DNA of 64,000 bases from Micromonospora echinospora (GCF_014203425.1 NZ_JACHJC010000001.1:372001-436000); one strand, 5' to 3'; shown: positions 1 through 8,974, counted from the stretch's first letter. Notes: a model not told the origin generated them from the sequence alone. Made by a program: numbers and translations.

Positions 1-97
1 CCTCGGCGAAGTGAACTGCCACGTCCGGGTCCAACTTGTAGAGGCCGCTGAACACGTTGTCGAAGTCGAGGTAGAGCGCCGCCCGAACGTGATCCAC
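1..97 (-). CDS. NYN-domain protein, N-terminal fragment (runs off the left edge)
   Basis: Reading leftward from a GTG at 97, the frame begins VDHVRAALYLDFDNVFSGL and continues open to base 1. An in-frame TAG lies just upstream of the GTG, which fixes the start. The YLDFDNVF stretch is the first acidic motif of NYN (LabA/DUF88) domains, PIN-like folds that usually act as metal-dependent ribonucleases. Only about 32 residues are inside the window, so the remaining catalytic acids cannot be checked. It reads away from the HTH/integrase pair and is probably the chromosomal neighbour of that element. The family call is an inference from one strong motif. Confidence 0.6.
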   Translation of the reverse strand, partial: MDHVRAALYLDFDNVFSGLYKLDPDVAVHFAE

Positions 98-251
98 GAG
101 CGCAACCTACCAACGTTGAGCAAGGACGCCATCACCCCGTCTTCACGGCAGTACGTGTGAGGGCGGGGTGATGGTCCGCTACAAGCGAGGGCCGCACCTG
201 TCCGACTTGACCTCACTTTCCTTCCCCTTTCGAGACTCGGGAGTAATCACC

Positions 252-602
252 GTGACCAGCCACGACATCAATCCCAGAACCCCCGCCAGCGGTGGCGAGG
301 TGTGGACCGAAGAGCGCATCCGCGCGCTCGGCGCGATCACCGACCTGCCCACCGCCGGACGTGTCTTCGGCCTGGGACGCGCCCTGTCCTACGACCTCGC
401 CCGCACCGGCGACTTCCCGGTGCCGGTCCTGCGGGTCGGCGCCCGATACAAGGTGCCCGTCGCCGGGATCCTCACCGCCCTGGGTCTGTCGCCGACGTCC
501 GGCGACTTGACCCTGGGCGGGATGCGAAGCGTCGATCACCAGGACGAAATCAGCAGCATCGACCCGCCGTACACCGGCGGCGACAGGAAGAAGGAACCGT
601 GA
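252..602 (+). CDS. Small HTH DNA-binding protein, probably excisionase-like
   Basis: A 116-residue protein with a central helix-turn-helix (TAGRVFGLGRALSYDLARTG) followed by an FPVPVLRVGARYKVPV strand pair, the layout of AlpA/MerR-like excisionases and helix-turn-helix-17 proteins. The GTG at 252 is preferred over an ATG at 168 because the latter adds an uncharacteristic N-terminus. Its TGA overlaps the GTG of the following integrase (599), so the two are translationally coupled. This is the usual excisionase-integrase order of actinobacterial integrative elements, where such a protein sets the direction of recombination. The function is inferred from fold and position. Confidence 0.72.
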   Translation: MTSHDINPRTPASGGEVWTEERIRALGAITDLPTAGRVFGLGRALSYDLARTGDFPVPVLRVGARYKVPVAGILTALGLSPTSGDLTLGGMRSVDHQDEISSIDPPYTGGDRKKEP

Positions 603-2074
603 CCCGCACCCGCAGCCCCGAAGGGGCCCTCACCAAACGCTGCACCTGCACCGACCCCGACACCGGCAAGAGGCTGGGCAGCCGGTGCCCGAGACTGCGC
701 CGGCCGGGCGGCGGCTGGCACCCCACCCACGGGGTATGGGGCTACCAAATCGAACTGCCCGCCCGACCCTCGCGGCCCCGCCGGCAGCTACGCCGGTCCG
801 GCTTCGACAGCCGCGACACCGCCGCCGCCGAGTTGCGGCACGCCCGCGCGCTGCTCGATGTCGCCGACGGCGACACCCACGTCGCGGCGCAGATCGGGGA
901 CCTGCTGCACTCCTGCCAGCCCGGCACCCCGCTGCCCGACCGCGACGCGGTTGCCGCCCGTGTCCGCGCCGGCGTGCCCGCCTCCGTGCCGACCACCACC
1001 GGCGAGTACCTGAACGCGTGGCTGGACGGACGGCGGGGACTCGCGGAGAAGACAGTGCGCGGCTACTCCGACCACATCCGCCTCTACCTGATCCCCCACC
1101 TCGGTGCCATCCCGATCCAGAGCCTACGGACGGCCCACATCGAGGGCATGTTCACCGCCATCGCGGTCAAGCAGGACGAGATCCGCGCCGCCCGTGCGAG
1201 CAGCGACCCCGAGATCCGGGCGAACGTGAAGGGCGTCCGGCCGATGGGCGCATCGAGCACACACCGGCTGTACGCCACGGTGCGCAAGGCACTCAACGAC
1301 GCCGTCGTCCGCGCAAAGCTGATCCCCACCAACCCCGCCCTTGGCGTCGAGTTGCCCACCGCGAAACGACCCAAGGCGCGGGTATGGACCGCGAAGGCGG
1401 TCGAGCACTGGCAGTCCACCGGCAGGCGTCCCAGCCCGGTCATGGTGTGGATGCCGCAACAAGCCGGACAGTTCCTCGACCACGCGCAACGCCACGACAT
1501 CGTCCTCTACGCGATGTTCCTGCTCATCCTGCACCGAGGCCTACGCCGCGGCGAGGCCTGCGGTCTCCGCGACCACGACGTCGACCTCGACGCCGGCTAC
1601 CTCACCGTCGTGGAACAGATCACCACCGTCGGCTACACCCCCATCGTCCGGCCGGTGAAAAGCGACGCCGGCGACCGGGTCATCCCTCTTGGCCCGAAAA
1701 CCATCGCCGCCCTGCGCTCCTACCTCGACATGCGCCGCCGCTGGCAACAGGTCAACGACACCGGATGGCCCGACAGCGGCCGATTCTTCGTCCGTCCCGA
1801 CGGCAAGGCCTGGCACCCCCAGACAATCAGCGACCGCTTCGACCACCTCGTCGCCACCGCAGGCCTGCCACCCGTACGGCTGCACGACCTCCGGCACTGC
1901 GCCGCCACCTACCTGCGCCATGGCGGCGCCGACATGAAAGAGGTCCAGGAAACCCTCGGCCACTCCACCATCGGCCTGACCTCCGACACCTACACCACCG
2001 TCATCCTCGAACTCGAACGCAGTGGCGCGGATGCCGTCGCCGACCTCATCCCGCGCAGCGACAGGGCCGCATAG
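599..2074 (+). CDS. Tyrosine-family site-specific integrase
   Basis: A 491-residue phage/AICE-type integrase. A Cys-containing N-terminal arm (KRCTCTDPDTGKRLGSRC) is followed by a SAM-like core-binding domain (about 140-250, TTGEYLNAWLDGRR) and a catalytic domain with the first Arg in HRGLRRGEACGLR (about residue 314), HDLRHCAATYLRHGG (about 428), LGHSTIGLTSDTY and the nucleophilic Tyr near 464. All key residues are present, so it looks active. It starts with GTG overlapping the stop of the excisionase-like gene. It differs in sequence from the integrase at 58098-59330, so it belongs to another element. No attachment site could be recognised nearby; the rest of that element would lie to the left of the window or has been lost. 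Confidence 0.93.
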   Translation: MTRTRSPEGALTKRCTCTDPDTGKRLGSRCPRLRRPGGGWHPTHGVWGYQIELPARPSRPRRQLRRSGFDSRDTAAAELRHARALLDVADGDTHVAAQIGDLLHSCQPGTPLPDRDAVAARVRAGVPASVPTTTGEYLNAWLDGRRGLAEKTVRGYSDHIRLYLIPHLGAIPIQSLRTAHIEGMFTAIAVKQDEIRAARASSDPEIRANVKGVRPMGASSTHRLYATVRKALNDAVVRAKLIPTNPALGVELPTAKRPKARVWTAKAVEHWQSTGRRPSPVMVWMPQQAGQFLDHAQRHDIVLYAMFLLILHRGLRRGEACGLRDHDVDLDAGYLTVVEQITTVGYTPIVRPVKSDAGDRVIPLGPKTIAALRSYLDMRRRWQQVNDTGWPDSGRFFVRPDGKAWHPQTISDRFDHLVATAGLPPVRLHDLRHCAATYLRHGGADMKEVQETLGHSTIGLTSDTYTTVILELERSGADAVADLIPRSDRAA

Positions 2075-2180
2075 CGTGCGAGACGCACCGTGCAGCACGC
2101 CGACGCACCACGAAATCGCCCGGCCGAGGGGCCTATGCCGCTTCCTTGCCCGCCATTCCCCGGCGTGACAGCATCTGCGC

Positions 2181-2441
2181 ATGGGCATCTTCGACTCCGT
2201 CGCACGCGGCATGGGTAGCCTCCGCCCGCTGTCCGACGAGGAACTCGAAGACGAACGCGAAGCGCTACGACAGCGCTACGTATCCAGCGACAACGTCGGT
2301 GAGGCGTCGAACCTCTACGACGAGCTGCACCGCTACGACAAAGAGATGACGCGCCGCGCCAACGAGGCCTACGGGCGCGACAATCCGGACGCAACCACCA
2401 GGCACCGTGAACACGGCTGGTACCTGCCGAATGACGACTAG
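2181..2441 (+). CDS. Small acidic/charged protein of unknown function
   Basis: An 86-residue protein beginning MGIFDSVARGMGSLRPLSDEE, rich in Glu, Arg and Asp, and predicted largely helical (EELEDEREALRQRYVSSD and LYDELHRYDKEMTRRANEAY). It has no signal peptide or cysteines. It lies 106 bases after the integrase on the same strand and ends facing the leftward methyltransferase gene. Short helical proteins like this are common beside integrases of actinobacterial elements, but I do not recognise the family. The coding call rests on composition and an ATG with no competing frame. Confidence 0.65.
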   Translation: MGIFDSVARGMGSLRPLSDEELEDEREALRQRYVSSDNVGEASNLYDELHRYDKEMTRRANEAYGRDNPDATTRHREHGWYLPNDD

Positions 2442-2497
2442 CGAGCGCCCTGCCGGGCCTCGGCCCCCCGTCGACCTCGGCCGCCCGCCTGTCAGGT

Positions 2498-3289
2498 TCA
2501 GCGGGGCTTGCGGCCCGTAGTGGAGGCGAACTGGTAGCCGCGCACCAGCACCGCCGGGTCGGCCATCAGCTCGGCGAACCGGTCGAGCTCGTCGTGGGAC
2601 AGGTCCTCGGCGAGGAGCCGGTCGCGTAGCTGGGTGGCGTTGTCGGCGTACAGGCGGCAGCCAGCGCTGCCCCCGGCCCAGGTCTCGGCGACCCAGCGGG
2701 TGTGGACCTGCTCGAAGCCGTTGCCGAGCAGGACCGACGGAACCTTGTCGCCCCAGTGCAGGTCGACCCCGCGCCCGGCGAGGACGTCGAGGATGGTGTG
2801 CACGACGCGGGTGATGAGGTCGTTGTCGCTGTCGGCCGGGGCGTGCGCGGACACGGGTGCGTAGACGATCTCTCCAAGGACAAGGTGCCCGCCGGGGCGC
2901 AGCGCGTTGATCATCTGGTGGAGCATCAGGTGCCGGTTCGGCAGGTGTTCCAGGACGCAGCGGGCGGTAGCGACGTCGATGGTGCCGGGTTCGACCGGCA
3001 GCGGCTGGGTGCGCAGGTCGCGTTGATAGACGTCGAGCACGCCGGTGGGGTTGAGCATGCTGGTGTCGATGTCGACGGCGATGACCTTTCCGGTGCGGCC
3101 GACGAGTTCGCACAGGTGCCGGGCGATCGAGCCGGCGCCGGCTCCGACGTCGAGGGCGGTGTGCCCGGGGTTGACGCCCAGGCGGGTCAGGTCGTCGAGG
3201 GTGACCGGGTCGAGCATCTCCTGCAGGGGGTGGAGCTGGTGGGGGCTGTTGCGAAACTGGTAGCGCTGCGTGGGTGCGGTGGCCCTCAT
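2498..3289 (-). CDS. Class I SAM-dependent methyltransferase
   Basis: A 263-residue Rossmann methyltransferase. Motif I is LDVGAGAGSIARHL (about 57-70), followed by the acidic strand VIAVDIDTSML, motif II/III around IDVATARCVLEHLPN, and LRPGGHLVLGE (post III). The pattern is that of small-molecule or natural-product methyltransferases (Methyltransf_11/25). The substrate cannot be told. The ATG at 3289 lies in an ATGA overlap with the stop of the secreted-protein gene, so it is translationally coupled and is the last gene of the leftward train that starts at 12356. A methyltransferase after a nutrient importer and a conservon is an unusual combination. Confidence 0.87.
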   Translation of the reverse strand: MRATAPTQRYQFRNSPHQLHPLQEMLDPVTLDDLTRLGVNPGHTALDVGAGAGSIARHLCELVGRTGKVIAVDIDTSMLNPTGVLDVYQRDLRTQPLPVEPGTIDVATARCVLEHLPNRHLMLHQMINALRPGGHLVLGEIVYAPVSAHAPADSDNDLITRVVHTILDVLAGRGVDLHWGDKVPSVLLGNGFEQVHTRWVAETWAGGSAGCRLYADNATQLRDRLLAEDLSHDELDRFAELMADPAVLVRGYQFASTTGRKPR

Positions 3290-4242
3290 GGAGTGACTCC
3301 TTGGTTCGTCGTGGTCTGGCAGGGCGGGGGCGTTGTCAGCAGCCAGTGCTGTTGCGGCCGCGGGTACAGCGGTAAGGACGGCGTGGCTGGCCGGGGACGG
3401 GCGGTGGGTTCCCACCAGCGGCGGGTGGCATGGCTGTGGGCGAGGTAGACGAGGTAGGTCTGCGCTCGCCAGCCGAAGGGACCCAGGTGGGCGGATTCGT
3501 AGGCGAGGACTTCCCCGGTGCCTGGGTGCAGGACGAGCAGGGCGCGTCGGTCGCCGCTGGTGGCGGCGACCGCGATGCCTGGGCGGCCGGAACGGTCGAC
3601 CACGCGCGGGTAGTAGGTGAGCGGGCTCAGGCCGGCCAGCAGATCGAGGGTGGCGGCGCGGCCGTCCCGGCGAGGGCTGTACCAGGTCGACAGGTGTGCC
3701 AGGTTCGCCAGCACCTCGGTGGGGTCGGCTGGTGAGGGCTCGTTGATGCCGAGGTCTTCCCGCAGCACGTCCGTGCGGGTGAAGGGGTCGACCAGCCCGA
3801 CGCTGTAGAGGTCGCCGGGTTGCCACCAGTCGTGGGTGACCGGGACGACGCCGGTGGGGTGCTGGGTGGCGAGTTGGCCGCCGGAGCGGTCGTCGCCGCG
3901 CCAGCGGACCACCTCCCGTACCGCCGCCCCGAAGCGGGCGGGGTTGTTCCACTGCCGGTAGTGCACGAGGTCATACCGGCCCGCGACGGTGTCGCACGCG
4001 CTGGCCCGCAGGCGTGCCGCCAGCGCTAGCAGCGGGGCGCGCGCCGGCTGCGGGTACGCCACCCGAGTGCCCCTGTGGCCGGGGGTGTGATCTGCCGCTG
4101 CAAGCCGGGGCTGCGGGGCCGCTGAGGTGGGACAGTGCGCGGCCCTGGCCTGAACCGGGATCGGTGCTGGCATCGTCGCGGCGGGTACGGAGGTGGCGGC
4201 GAGCACCACCAGGGACGCCACTGCCGCGGTAGTGGGGGTCAT
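3286..4242 (-). CDS. Secreted protein of unknown function
   Basis: A 318-residue protein with a Sec-type signal: a hydrophobic run AAVASLVVLAATSVPAATMP, probably cleaved near residue 22-35. The mature part contains CDTVAGRYDLVHYRQW, WWQPGDLYSVGLVDP and repeated Trp/Tyr-rich strands (SGDRRALLVLHPGTGEVLAYE). It resembles the actinobacterial family of anti-sigma-neighbour exported proteins in general layout, but I cannot name it with certainty. It overlaps LivF (ATGA, 4239-4242) upstream and the methyltransferase downstream. Its place between importer ATPases and a cytoplasmic methyltransferase suggests an extracytoplasmic accessory role, which is inference only. Confidence 0.78.
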   Translation of the reverse strand: MTPTTAAVASLVVLAATSVPAATMPAPIPVQARAAHCPTSAAPQPRLAAADHTPGHRGTRVAYPQPARAPLLALAARLRASACDTVAGRYDLVHYRQWNNPARFGAAVREVVRWRGDDRSGGQLATQHPTGVVPVTHDWWQPGDLYSVGLVDPFTRTDVLREDLGINEPSPADPTEVLANLAHLSTWYSPRRDGRAATLDLLAGLSPLTYYPRVVDRSGRPGIAVAATSGDRRALLVLHPGTGEVLAYESAHLGPFGWRAQTYLVYLAHSHATRRWWEPTARPRPATPSLPLYPRPQQHWLLTTPPPCQTTTNQGVTP

Positions 4243-4982
4243 CGGTGTGCCTGTCCAGGGTTGGGCAGGGCGGGTGAGACCAGGGTGAGGTGGTCGCGTA
4301 GCGCCTGCTCGGCCTGTCCGCCGCTGGTGGCGATGGGTCCGGTGAGGCGTCCGTCGGCGAGGACGTAGACGGTGTCACTGAGGGTGGCAGCGGCGCGGGC
4401 GTGCGGCACAGCGGCGAGGACGGTGACGCCGTGGCAGGGCAGATCCCGCAGCGCGTGAGTGACGTGCGCGGCCATGGTGGGGGCGAGTCCTTCGGTGGGC
4501 TCGTCGCACAGCAGCAGCCGGGGCGCGGTGCGCAGGGCGCGGGCGATGGTGAGCATCTGCTGCTCCCCGCCGGAGAGTTGGTGGCCGCGGTGGCGCAGCC
4601 GGGCCGCGAGGGCCGGGAACATCTCCAGCAGTTCGTCCACTGCCCAGGTGCGGCTGTCCGGGCGGCGGACGGGCGGCCGGGTGACGGTGAGGTGTTCGGC
4701 GACGGTCAGCGACGGCCACAGCCGCCGCCCCTGCGGGGCGAGGGCAACCCCGGTGCGGGCGGCGCGGACGGGCGTCCAGCCGGTCACGTCGCGGCCGTCG
4801 AGCAGGACCCGCCCGGTGGTAGGTCGCAGGTGTCCGGCGAGGGTGTGCAGCAGGGTGGTCTTCCCGGCGCCGTTGGGCCCGGCCACGGTGTGCACGGCGA
4901 CGGCCGCCAGATCGACGGTGATGTGGTGCAGGACGGGGGTGTCGGGGCGGTAGCCGGCGGCGAGGTCACCGATGCGCAGCAT
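4239..4982 (-). CDS. livF: Branched-chain-amino-acid-type ABC transporter ATPase, LivF-like
   Basis: An ABC ATPase of about 247 residues with Walker A GPNGAGKT, Q-loop in VALAPQGRRLWPSLTV, signature LSGGEQQML, Walker B RLLLCDEPTEGLAP and a switch His in LAAVPHARAAA. The GRRLWPSLTVAEHL stretch after the Q-loop is typical of LivF. The ATG at 4982 is chosen; a GTG two codons upstream (4988) is also possible. Either start overlaps the end of LivG by 17-23 bases. LivF would pair with LivG to drive import through LivH/LivM. The switch region reads VPHAR rather than the more common VEQ..., which may be worth noting. Confidence 0.9.
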   Translation of the reverse strand: MLRIGDLAAGYRPDTPVLHHITVDLAAVAVHTVAGPNGAGKTTLLHTLAGHLRPTTGRVLLDGRDVTGWTPVRAARTGVALAPQGRRLWPSLTVAEHLTVTRPPVRRPDSRTWAVDELLEMFPALAARLRHRGHQLSGGEQQMLTIARALRTAPRLLLCDEPTEGLAPTMAAHVTHALRDLPCHGVTVLAAVPHARAAATLSDTVYVLADGRLTGPIATSGGQAEQALRDHLTLVSPALPNPGQAHR

Positions 4983-5763
4983 CGTCACCCCCGGTGCCGA
5001 GGTAGAGGGCGGTGACGGCGGGGTCGGCGCGCACGGTGTCGGTGGGGCCGTCGGTGTGGCGGTGGCCATGGTGCAGGACGGTGGTCCAGTCGGCGAGGGC
5101 GGCGACGACGTCCATGTGGTGCTCGACGAGCACGACCGCCATCCAGCCGGGTAGACGCCCGAGGATGTCGAGCAGGCGGGTGGTAAGGGTGTCGGTGAGG
5201 CCGGCGGCGGGCTCGTCGAGCAGCAGCACGCGGGGTTGCCCGGCCAGGGCGACGGCGAGGTCGAGCATGCGGCGGTGCCCGTGCGACAGCGCGGCGGCCG
5301 GGTAGTCGGCGTACCCGAGCAGGCCGACGAGGTCGAGGGCTTCCAGAGGCGTGCGTTCGGGTTGGTGGCGGTGGTGCCAGCCGCCCATGCGCACGCAGTC
5401 CAGCAGGGTCAGGTTCGGGTAGACGCGGGGGTGTTGGAAGGTACGGCCGATGCCGGCGCGGGCCCGCCAGGCCGGGCCACGCCGGGTGACGACTTGTCCG
5501 TTGTAGGTGATGGTGCCGGTCTGCGTGCGGGTGGTGCCGGCGAGGATGTTCAGCAGGGTGGACTTGCCGGCGCCGTTGGGGCCGATGACGGCGTGGCGGT
5601 CGCCGGGGGCGACGGTGAACGTGTCCAGGTCGAGGACGGTCAGCTGTCCGTAGGCGTGGCGCAGGCCGGTCGCGACGAGGCCGTTGCCGTGGGCGCGGTC
5701 GATGTCACCCGGTTCGCGCTGCGACGGCACGCCGTCGGGGTCTATGCGGTGGACGGTCCTCAC
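4966..5763 (-). CDS. livG: Branched-chain-amino-acid-type ABC transporter ATPase, LivG-like
   Basis: A 265-residue ABC ATPase with Walker A GPNGAGKS, the LivG-typical IGRTFQHPRVYPNLTLLD after the Q-loop, Walker B PRVLLLDEPAAGL and switch VLVEHHMD. The signature reads LSHGHRRML instead of LSGGQ; LSxGxRR variants are normal in LivG, but here the second position is His. The N-terminus has about 28 extra residues before the first strand. The ATG overlaps the LivM stop (5760-5763, ATGA). It is part of the importer operon 4239-8928. Confidence 0.9.
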   Translation of the reverse strand: MRTVHRIDPDGVPSQREPGDIDRAHGNGLVATGLRHAYGQLTVLDLDTFTVAPGDRHAVIGPNGAGKSTLLNILAGTTRTQTGTITYNGQVVTRRGPAWRARAGIGRTFQHPRVYPNLTLLDCVRMGGWHHRHQPERTPLEALDLVGLLGYADYPAAALSHGHRRMLDLAVALAGQPRVLLLDEPAAGLTDTLTTRLLDILGRLPGWMAVVLVEHHMDVVAALADWTTVLHHGHRHTDGPTDTVRADPAVTALYLGTGGDDAAHR

Positions 5764-6818
5764 GGAATGCTCCTGGTGACGGGTCGGGCCGGGCCCTCGG
5801 GGGTGTGCAAAGTGGGACGGCGCCGGTGGATGGGCAAGCTAGCCAGTCGCGCAGAAAGAGCGGTCAGGCCGCCGGGCAGCAGGTACACCGCGGTGACGAA
5901 CAGGGCGCCGAGGAGCAGGGGCGCGTGACCGGGCAGCGACGCCCCCACGACGTCGCGCACGGCGAGGACGGCGACCGTGGCGGCGGCGGCGCCGGGCAGC
6001 GAGGTTGCGCCGCCGATGACCACGGCGAGTAGCGCGAGGGCGGCGGTGGTGAAGCCGACATCGGCCGGAGTGATCCACCGGTGGGTGTGGATGAGTAGGG
6101 CCCCGCCGATCCCGGCGAGCGCGCCCGCACCGGTGTGCGCCGTCCACAGGTAGGCGGTGACTTGGTGGCCGCTGGCGCTCGCGCGGGCCTCGTTGGCGCG
6201 TACGGCCGCCAGCAGCGTGCGCCGGTCGCCGTCGAGCAGCGTTATGGCGGCGGCGGTCGCGGCGATCGCCACGGCGGCGGTGTAGAGGAGCACCGTGCGG
6301 TCGGCCAGCAGCGGCGGCAGGCCGGGCAGTAGGCGGGGGGCGGGGATCCCGGCGAGCCCGTCGGTGCCGCCGCTGACCGTGCGCCACTGGGCGGCGGTGA
6401 TCGCGGTCAGTTCCGCGACGGCGAGGCTGAGCATGAGGAACACCGTGGCGCGGTAGCGGACCAGCAACGCGCCGAGAGCCCCGGCGGTCACGGCTCCCGC
6501 CCCGGCCGCCGCCAACAGGTGCAGCAGCGCGAGGTCGGTGCCGGCGAGGGCGAGCCGGGCGGTGGCGTAGGCACCGGCCGCGTACGGGGCGACCTGGCCG
6601 AGCGTCGGCAGTCCCGCGTGGCCGGTGACCACCGCGACGCTGACCGCCAGCACCGCCAGCGGCAGCATCCGCGCGGCGGTGGCGTGCAGGTACGGATCCG
6701 GTGAGACGGCCACAGCGCCCACCACCGCCGCTGCCAGCCCGAGTGCCGACCACGGTTGCGCGCGTCGTGCCAGCGCGCGCACCACCGTCGCCGAGATGTG
6801 ATGCCGTGAACCGCTCAT
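5760..6818 (-). CDS. livM: Branched-chain-amino-acid-type ABC transporter permease, LivM-like
   Basis: A 352-residue integral membrane protein with about 8-9 hydrophobic segments, starting with WSALGLAAAVVGAVAVSP. It contains GHAGLPTLGQVAPYAAGAY, the LivM counterpart of the GxxSLGxxAFxGxGAY motif, and ANEARASASGHQVTAYLW plus IGGATSLPGAAAA, which match the cytoplasmic coupling loop and the late GGxGxxxGp segment. The ATG overlaps the LivH stop by ATGA (6815-6818). Together with LivH it would form the membrane channel of the importer. Confidence 0.9.
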   Translation of the reverse strand: MSGSRHHISATVVRALARRAQPWSALGLAAAVVGAVAVSPDPYLHATAARMLPLAVLAVSVAVVTGHAGLPTLGQVAPYAAGAYATARLALAGTDLALLHLLAAAGAGAVTAGALGALLVRYRATVFLMLSLAVAELTAITAAQWRTVSGGTDGLAGIPAPRLLPGLPPLLADRTVLLYTAAVAIAATAAAITLLDGDRRTLLAAVRANEARASASGHQVTAYLWTAHTGAGALAGIGGALLIHTHRWITPADVGFTTAALALLAVVIGGATSLPGAAAATVAVLAVRDVVGASLPGHAPLLLGALFVTAVYLLPGGLTALSARLASLPIHRRRPTLHTPEGPARPVTRSIP

Positions 6819-7684
6819 GCCGACGCCCCTGTGGGGAGGCTGGTCCGACGGGCCAGGAGCACCACGGCCATGGCCCCGATCAGCAGGTACGGGGCGAGCG
6901 CCGGGAAGGACGTCACGCCGACGGTCTGCACGACGCCCACGGCGAGGGCGGCGGTGAGCGCGCCGGGCACGGAGCCGAGGCCACCGCAGACCACGATGAT
7001 CAGCGACAGCAGCAGCGCGGTGTCGGCGGTGTGCGGGCCGACGCCGAGGATCGGCGTGGTCAACGCGCCGGCCAGGCCGGCGAGTGCCCCGGCGGCGACC
7101 AGGACTGCCGCGTCCACCAGTCGGGGGTTCACACCGATGCCGGCAACCATGGCCCGGTCGTCGACCGTGGCGCGGATCAGCCGCCCGGCGCGGGTGCGGT
7201 GCAGCACCACGTAGCCGGCGGCGACGACCGCGACAGCGACGCCCAGCACGGCGAGCCGGTCGACTGGATACCGGTGCCCGGCAATCCGGACGGTCGCCTC
7301 CAACACCTCAGGCAGGCGAGGTCGCAGGGTGTCGGAGCCGTAGGCGGCGGTGAGCAGGTCGGCGCCGACGAGCGCGACACCGAAGGTGAGCAGCGCCTGG
7401 TCGAGGTGCCCCCGACCTTGCAGTGCGGCGGTCGCGGCGGCGAGCACCCCACCGCCGGCGGCACCCACACCAGCCGCCAGTGCGACCGCGGCGGCGAGGC
7501 TTGGCCATGTCCCCGAGCTGGTGGCGGCGGCGACGTATCCGCCGGCGGCGATCAGGGTGCCGTGCGCGAGGTTGAGCACACCCCCGGCGCCGAACGCGAC
7601 GGTCAACCCCGCGGCGGCGATGGCCAGGAGCAGCCCGTAGGCGACGCCGTCGACGGCGGGTATCAGGTAGGCGTCCACGCGCAC
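6815..7684 (-). CDS. livH: Branched-chain-amino-acid-type ABC transporter permease, LivH-like
   Basis: About 289 residues with 7-8 membrane segments. The N-terminal VAYGLLLAIAAAGLTVAFG and GGVLNLAHGTLIAAGGY are diagnostic of LivH (GxxxxNxAHG), and CGGLGSVPGALTAALAVG marks the last third. The frame stays open far upstream antisense to nothing sensible, so the start must be internal: GTG at 7684 (or GTG at 7678) just after a GGGGGT ribosome-binding stretch. It lies 29 bases after the binding-protein gene. The order SBP-H-M-G-F is the classical one for this transporter class. Confidence 0.9.
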   Translation of the reverse strand: MRVDAYLIPAVDGVAYGLLLAIAAAGLTVAFGAGGVLNLAHGTLIAAGGYVAAATSSGTWPSLAAAVALAAGVGAAGGGVLAAATAALQGRGHLDQALLTFGVALVGADLLTAAYGSDTLRPRLPEVLEATVRIAGHRYPVDRLAVLGVAVAVVAAGYVVLHRTRAGRLIRATVDDRAMVAGIGVNPRLVDAAVLVAAGALAGLAGALTTPILGVGPHTADTALLLSLIIVVCGGLGSVPGALTAALAVGVVQTVGVTSFPALAPYLLIGAMAVVLLARRTSLPTGASA

Positions 7685-7713
7685 CGCACCCCCTTCTCGT
7701 GTGCTTGGTGTGG

Positions 7714-8928
7714 TCAGCTGGCAGGCAGGGTGGTGAGGTCCTGCACCAGGACGTTGGACAGCACCGGGCCGTCGTTGCGGACCTCGCGCAGGTACCACCG
7801 CTGCACCGGGCGGTGCTCTGTGGGGTCGAACTGCCAGTCCCCACGCGGGGAGACGACCCGCCCGACCTGCCCGATCGCGGCGTTGAGCTTCTCCCCGCTC
7901 ACCTCGCCGTTTACGGCGGTCAGCGCCCGGTCGAGGACGGCGGCGGCGTCGTAGGAGGCCATCGCGAAGGTCGTCGGCTGGCCCGAGTGGCCGGCGGCGG
8001 ACCAGGCGGCGACGAAGTCCTGGTTGGCCTGGTTGGCGAGGGTGGGGCTGTAGTTGAGGACGTTGCGGATGCCGGTTGCCGCTGATCCTTGCGCGGTGAG
8101 CACGGATCCTTCGGTCAGGAAGCCGGCGGCGTAGAGCGGGACGTCGGCAAGGTCGGACTGTGCGTACTGCTTGACGAACGCCACCGCCGCGGCCCCGGCG
8201 TAGAAGGTGTAGACGGCCTTCGGTTTGGTCTCGGCGGCCTTGTTCAGGTACGGCAGGAAGTTCTCCGTCGCCGGGAACGGCGTGAACAGCGTCCTCCCGT
8301 CGGGGTTGGCGAGTTTCCCGCCGAGGCGGGTGAAGGTGTCGGTGAAGCCCCGTAGTTCGTCGTATCCGCCCTGGTAGTCCGGGCCGATCGCGTACACCTG
8401 ACCGTCGCCGACCTGCGCCCTGACGTACTCGGCGATGGCGATGCCCGGCTCGTCGGAGTTGTAGGAGGTGTGCCAGGTGTAGGCCAGGTCGCGAGGCTTG
8501 CCGCCGACCGGCGCGAACGCCGGCCGCGCATTCGCGCCGAGCAGGGGGACCTTCCGCTGCGTGGTGAGGGTCTGCACCTTGTCGACCGTCGCGCCGCCAA
8601 CCAGCCCGGTCAGGGCGACCACCTGGTCGCGTTCGAGGAGCTTCTGCGCGGCGGGGACGGCCGTGGCGGGGCCGTCGCCCTCGTCGGCCACGACCAGGTC
8701 GACCTTCCGGCCTCCGAGTTTGCCGTCGTGTGTGTCGAGGTAGAGGCGGAAGCCGCGCTGCATGTCCACGCCGACGGTGGCGTAGGTGCCCGACAGTGAG
8801 ACCAGCAGCCCCACCCGGACCGAGCCGGAGTCGGTGGCGGTGCTGGTACACGCGACGCCGGTCAGCAAAAGACCGGCAGCGGTCAGGGCGGCGAGCCGAC
8901 GTCGCAGGTGTGGCCGAGGATCAGACAT
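7714..8928 (-). CDS. ABC transporter substrate-binding lipoprotein, LivK-like
   Basis: A 404-residue periplasmic-binding-protein type I fold with a lipoprotein signal: Arg-rich start, hydrophobic LAALTAAGLLLTGVAC, then a lipobox Cys near residue 27. The mature part opens VRVGLLVSLSGTYATVGVDM, typical of LivK/AmiC-like binding proteins for amino acids, amides or ureas, and includes VVALTGLVGGATV and AMASYDAAAVLDRAL. The ATG at 8928 follows a GGAGC site at good distance. The ligand cannot be predicted; amino acids, urea or short amides are all possible. It sits directly after the conservon, which suggests that the sensory module and the importer respond to the same signal. Confidence 0.9.
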   Translation of the reverse strand: MSDPRPHLRRRLAALTAAGLLLTGVACTSTATDSGSVRVGLLVSLSGTYATVGVDMQRGFRLYLDTHDGKLGGRKVDLVVADEGDGPATAVPAAQKLLERDQVVALTGLVGGATVDKVQTLTTQRKVPLLGANARPAFAPVGGKPRDLAYTWHTSYNSDEPGIAIAEYVRAQVGDGQVYAIGPDYQGGYDELRGFTDTFTRLGGKLANPDGRTLFTPFPATENFLPYLNKAAETKPKAVYTFYAGAAAVAFVKQYAQSDLADVPLYAAGFLTEGSVLTAQGSAATGIRNVLNYSPTLANQANQDFVAAWSAAGHSGQPTTFAMASYDAAAVLDRALTAVNGEVSGEKLNAAIGQVGRVVSPRGDWQFDPTEHRPVQRWYLREVRNDGPVLSNVLVQDLTTLPAS

Positions 8929-8974
8929 CGAAGATGCTCCTTCGTCAGGGGTGAGGGGCGGGTTCCGCGGGTGC

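Noticed and set aside
685..2349. A 554-codon plus-strand frame overlapping the first integrase.
   Set aside because: It is Arg/Pro/His-rich throughout with no motif, and the integrase frame has all catalytic boxes.
6815..8851. A leftward open frame of 678 codons spanning livH and the binding-protein gene.
   Set aside because: Only the last 289 codons have membrane-permease character. Upstream it is an Arg/Gly-rich out-of-frame reading of the binding lipoprotein gene.
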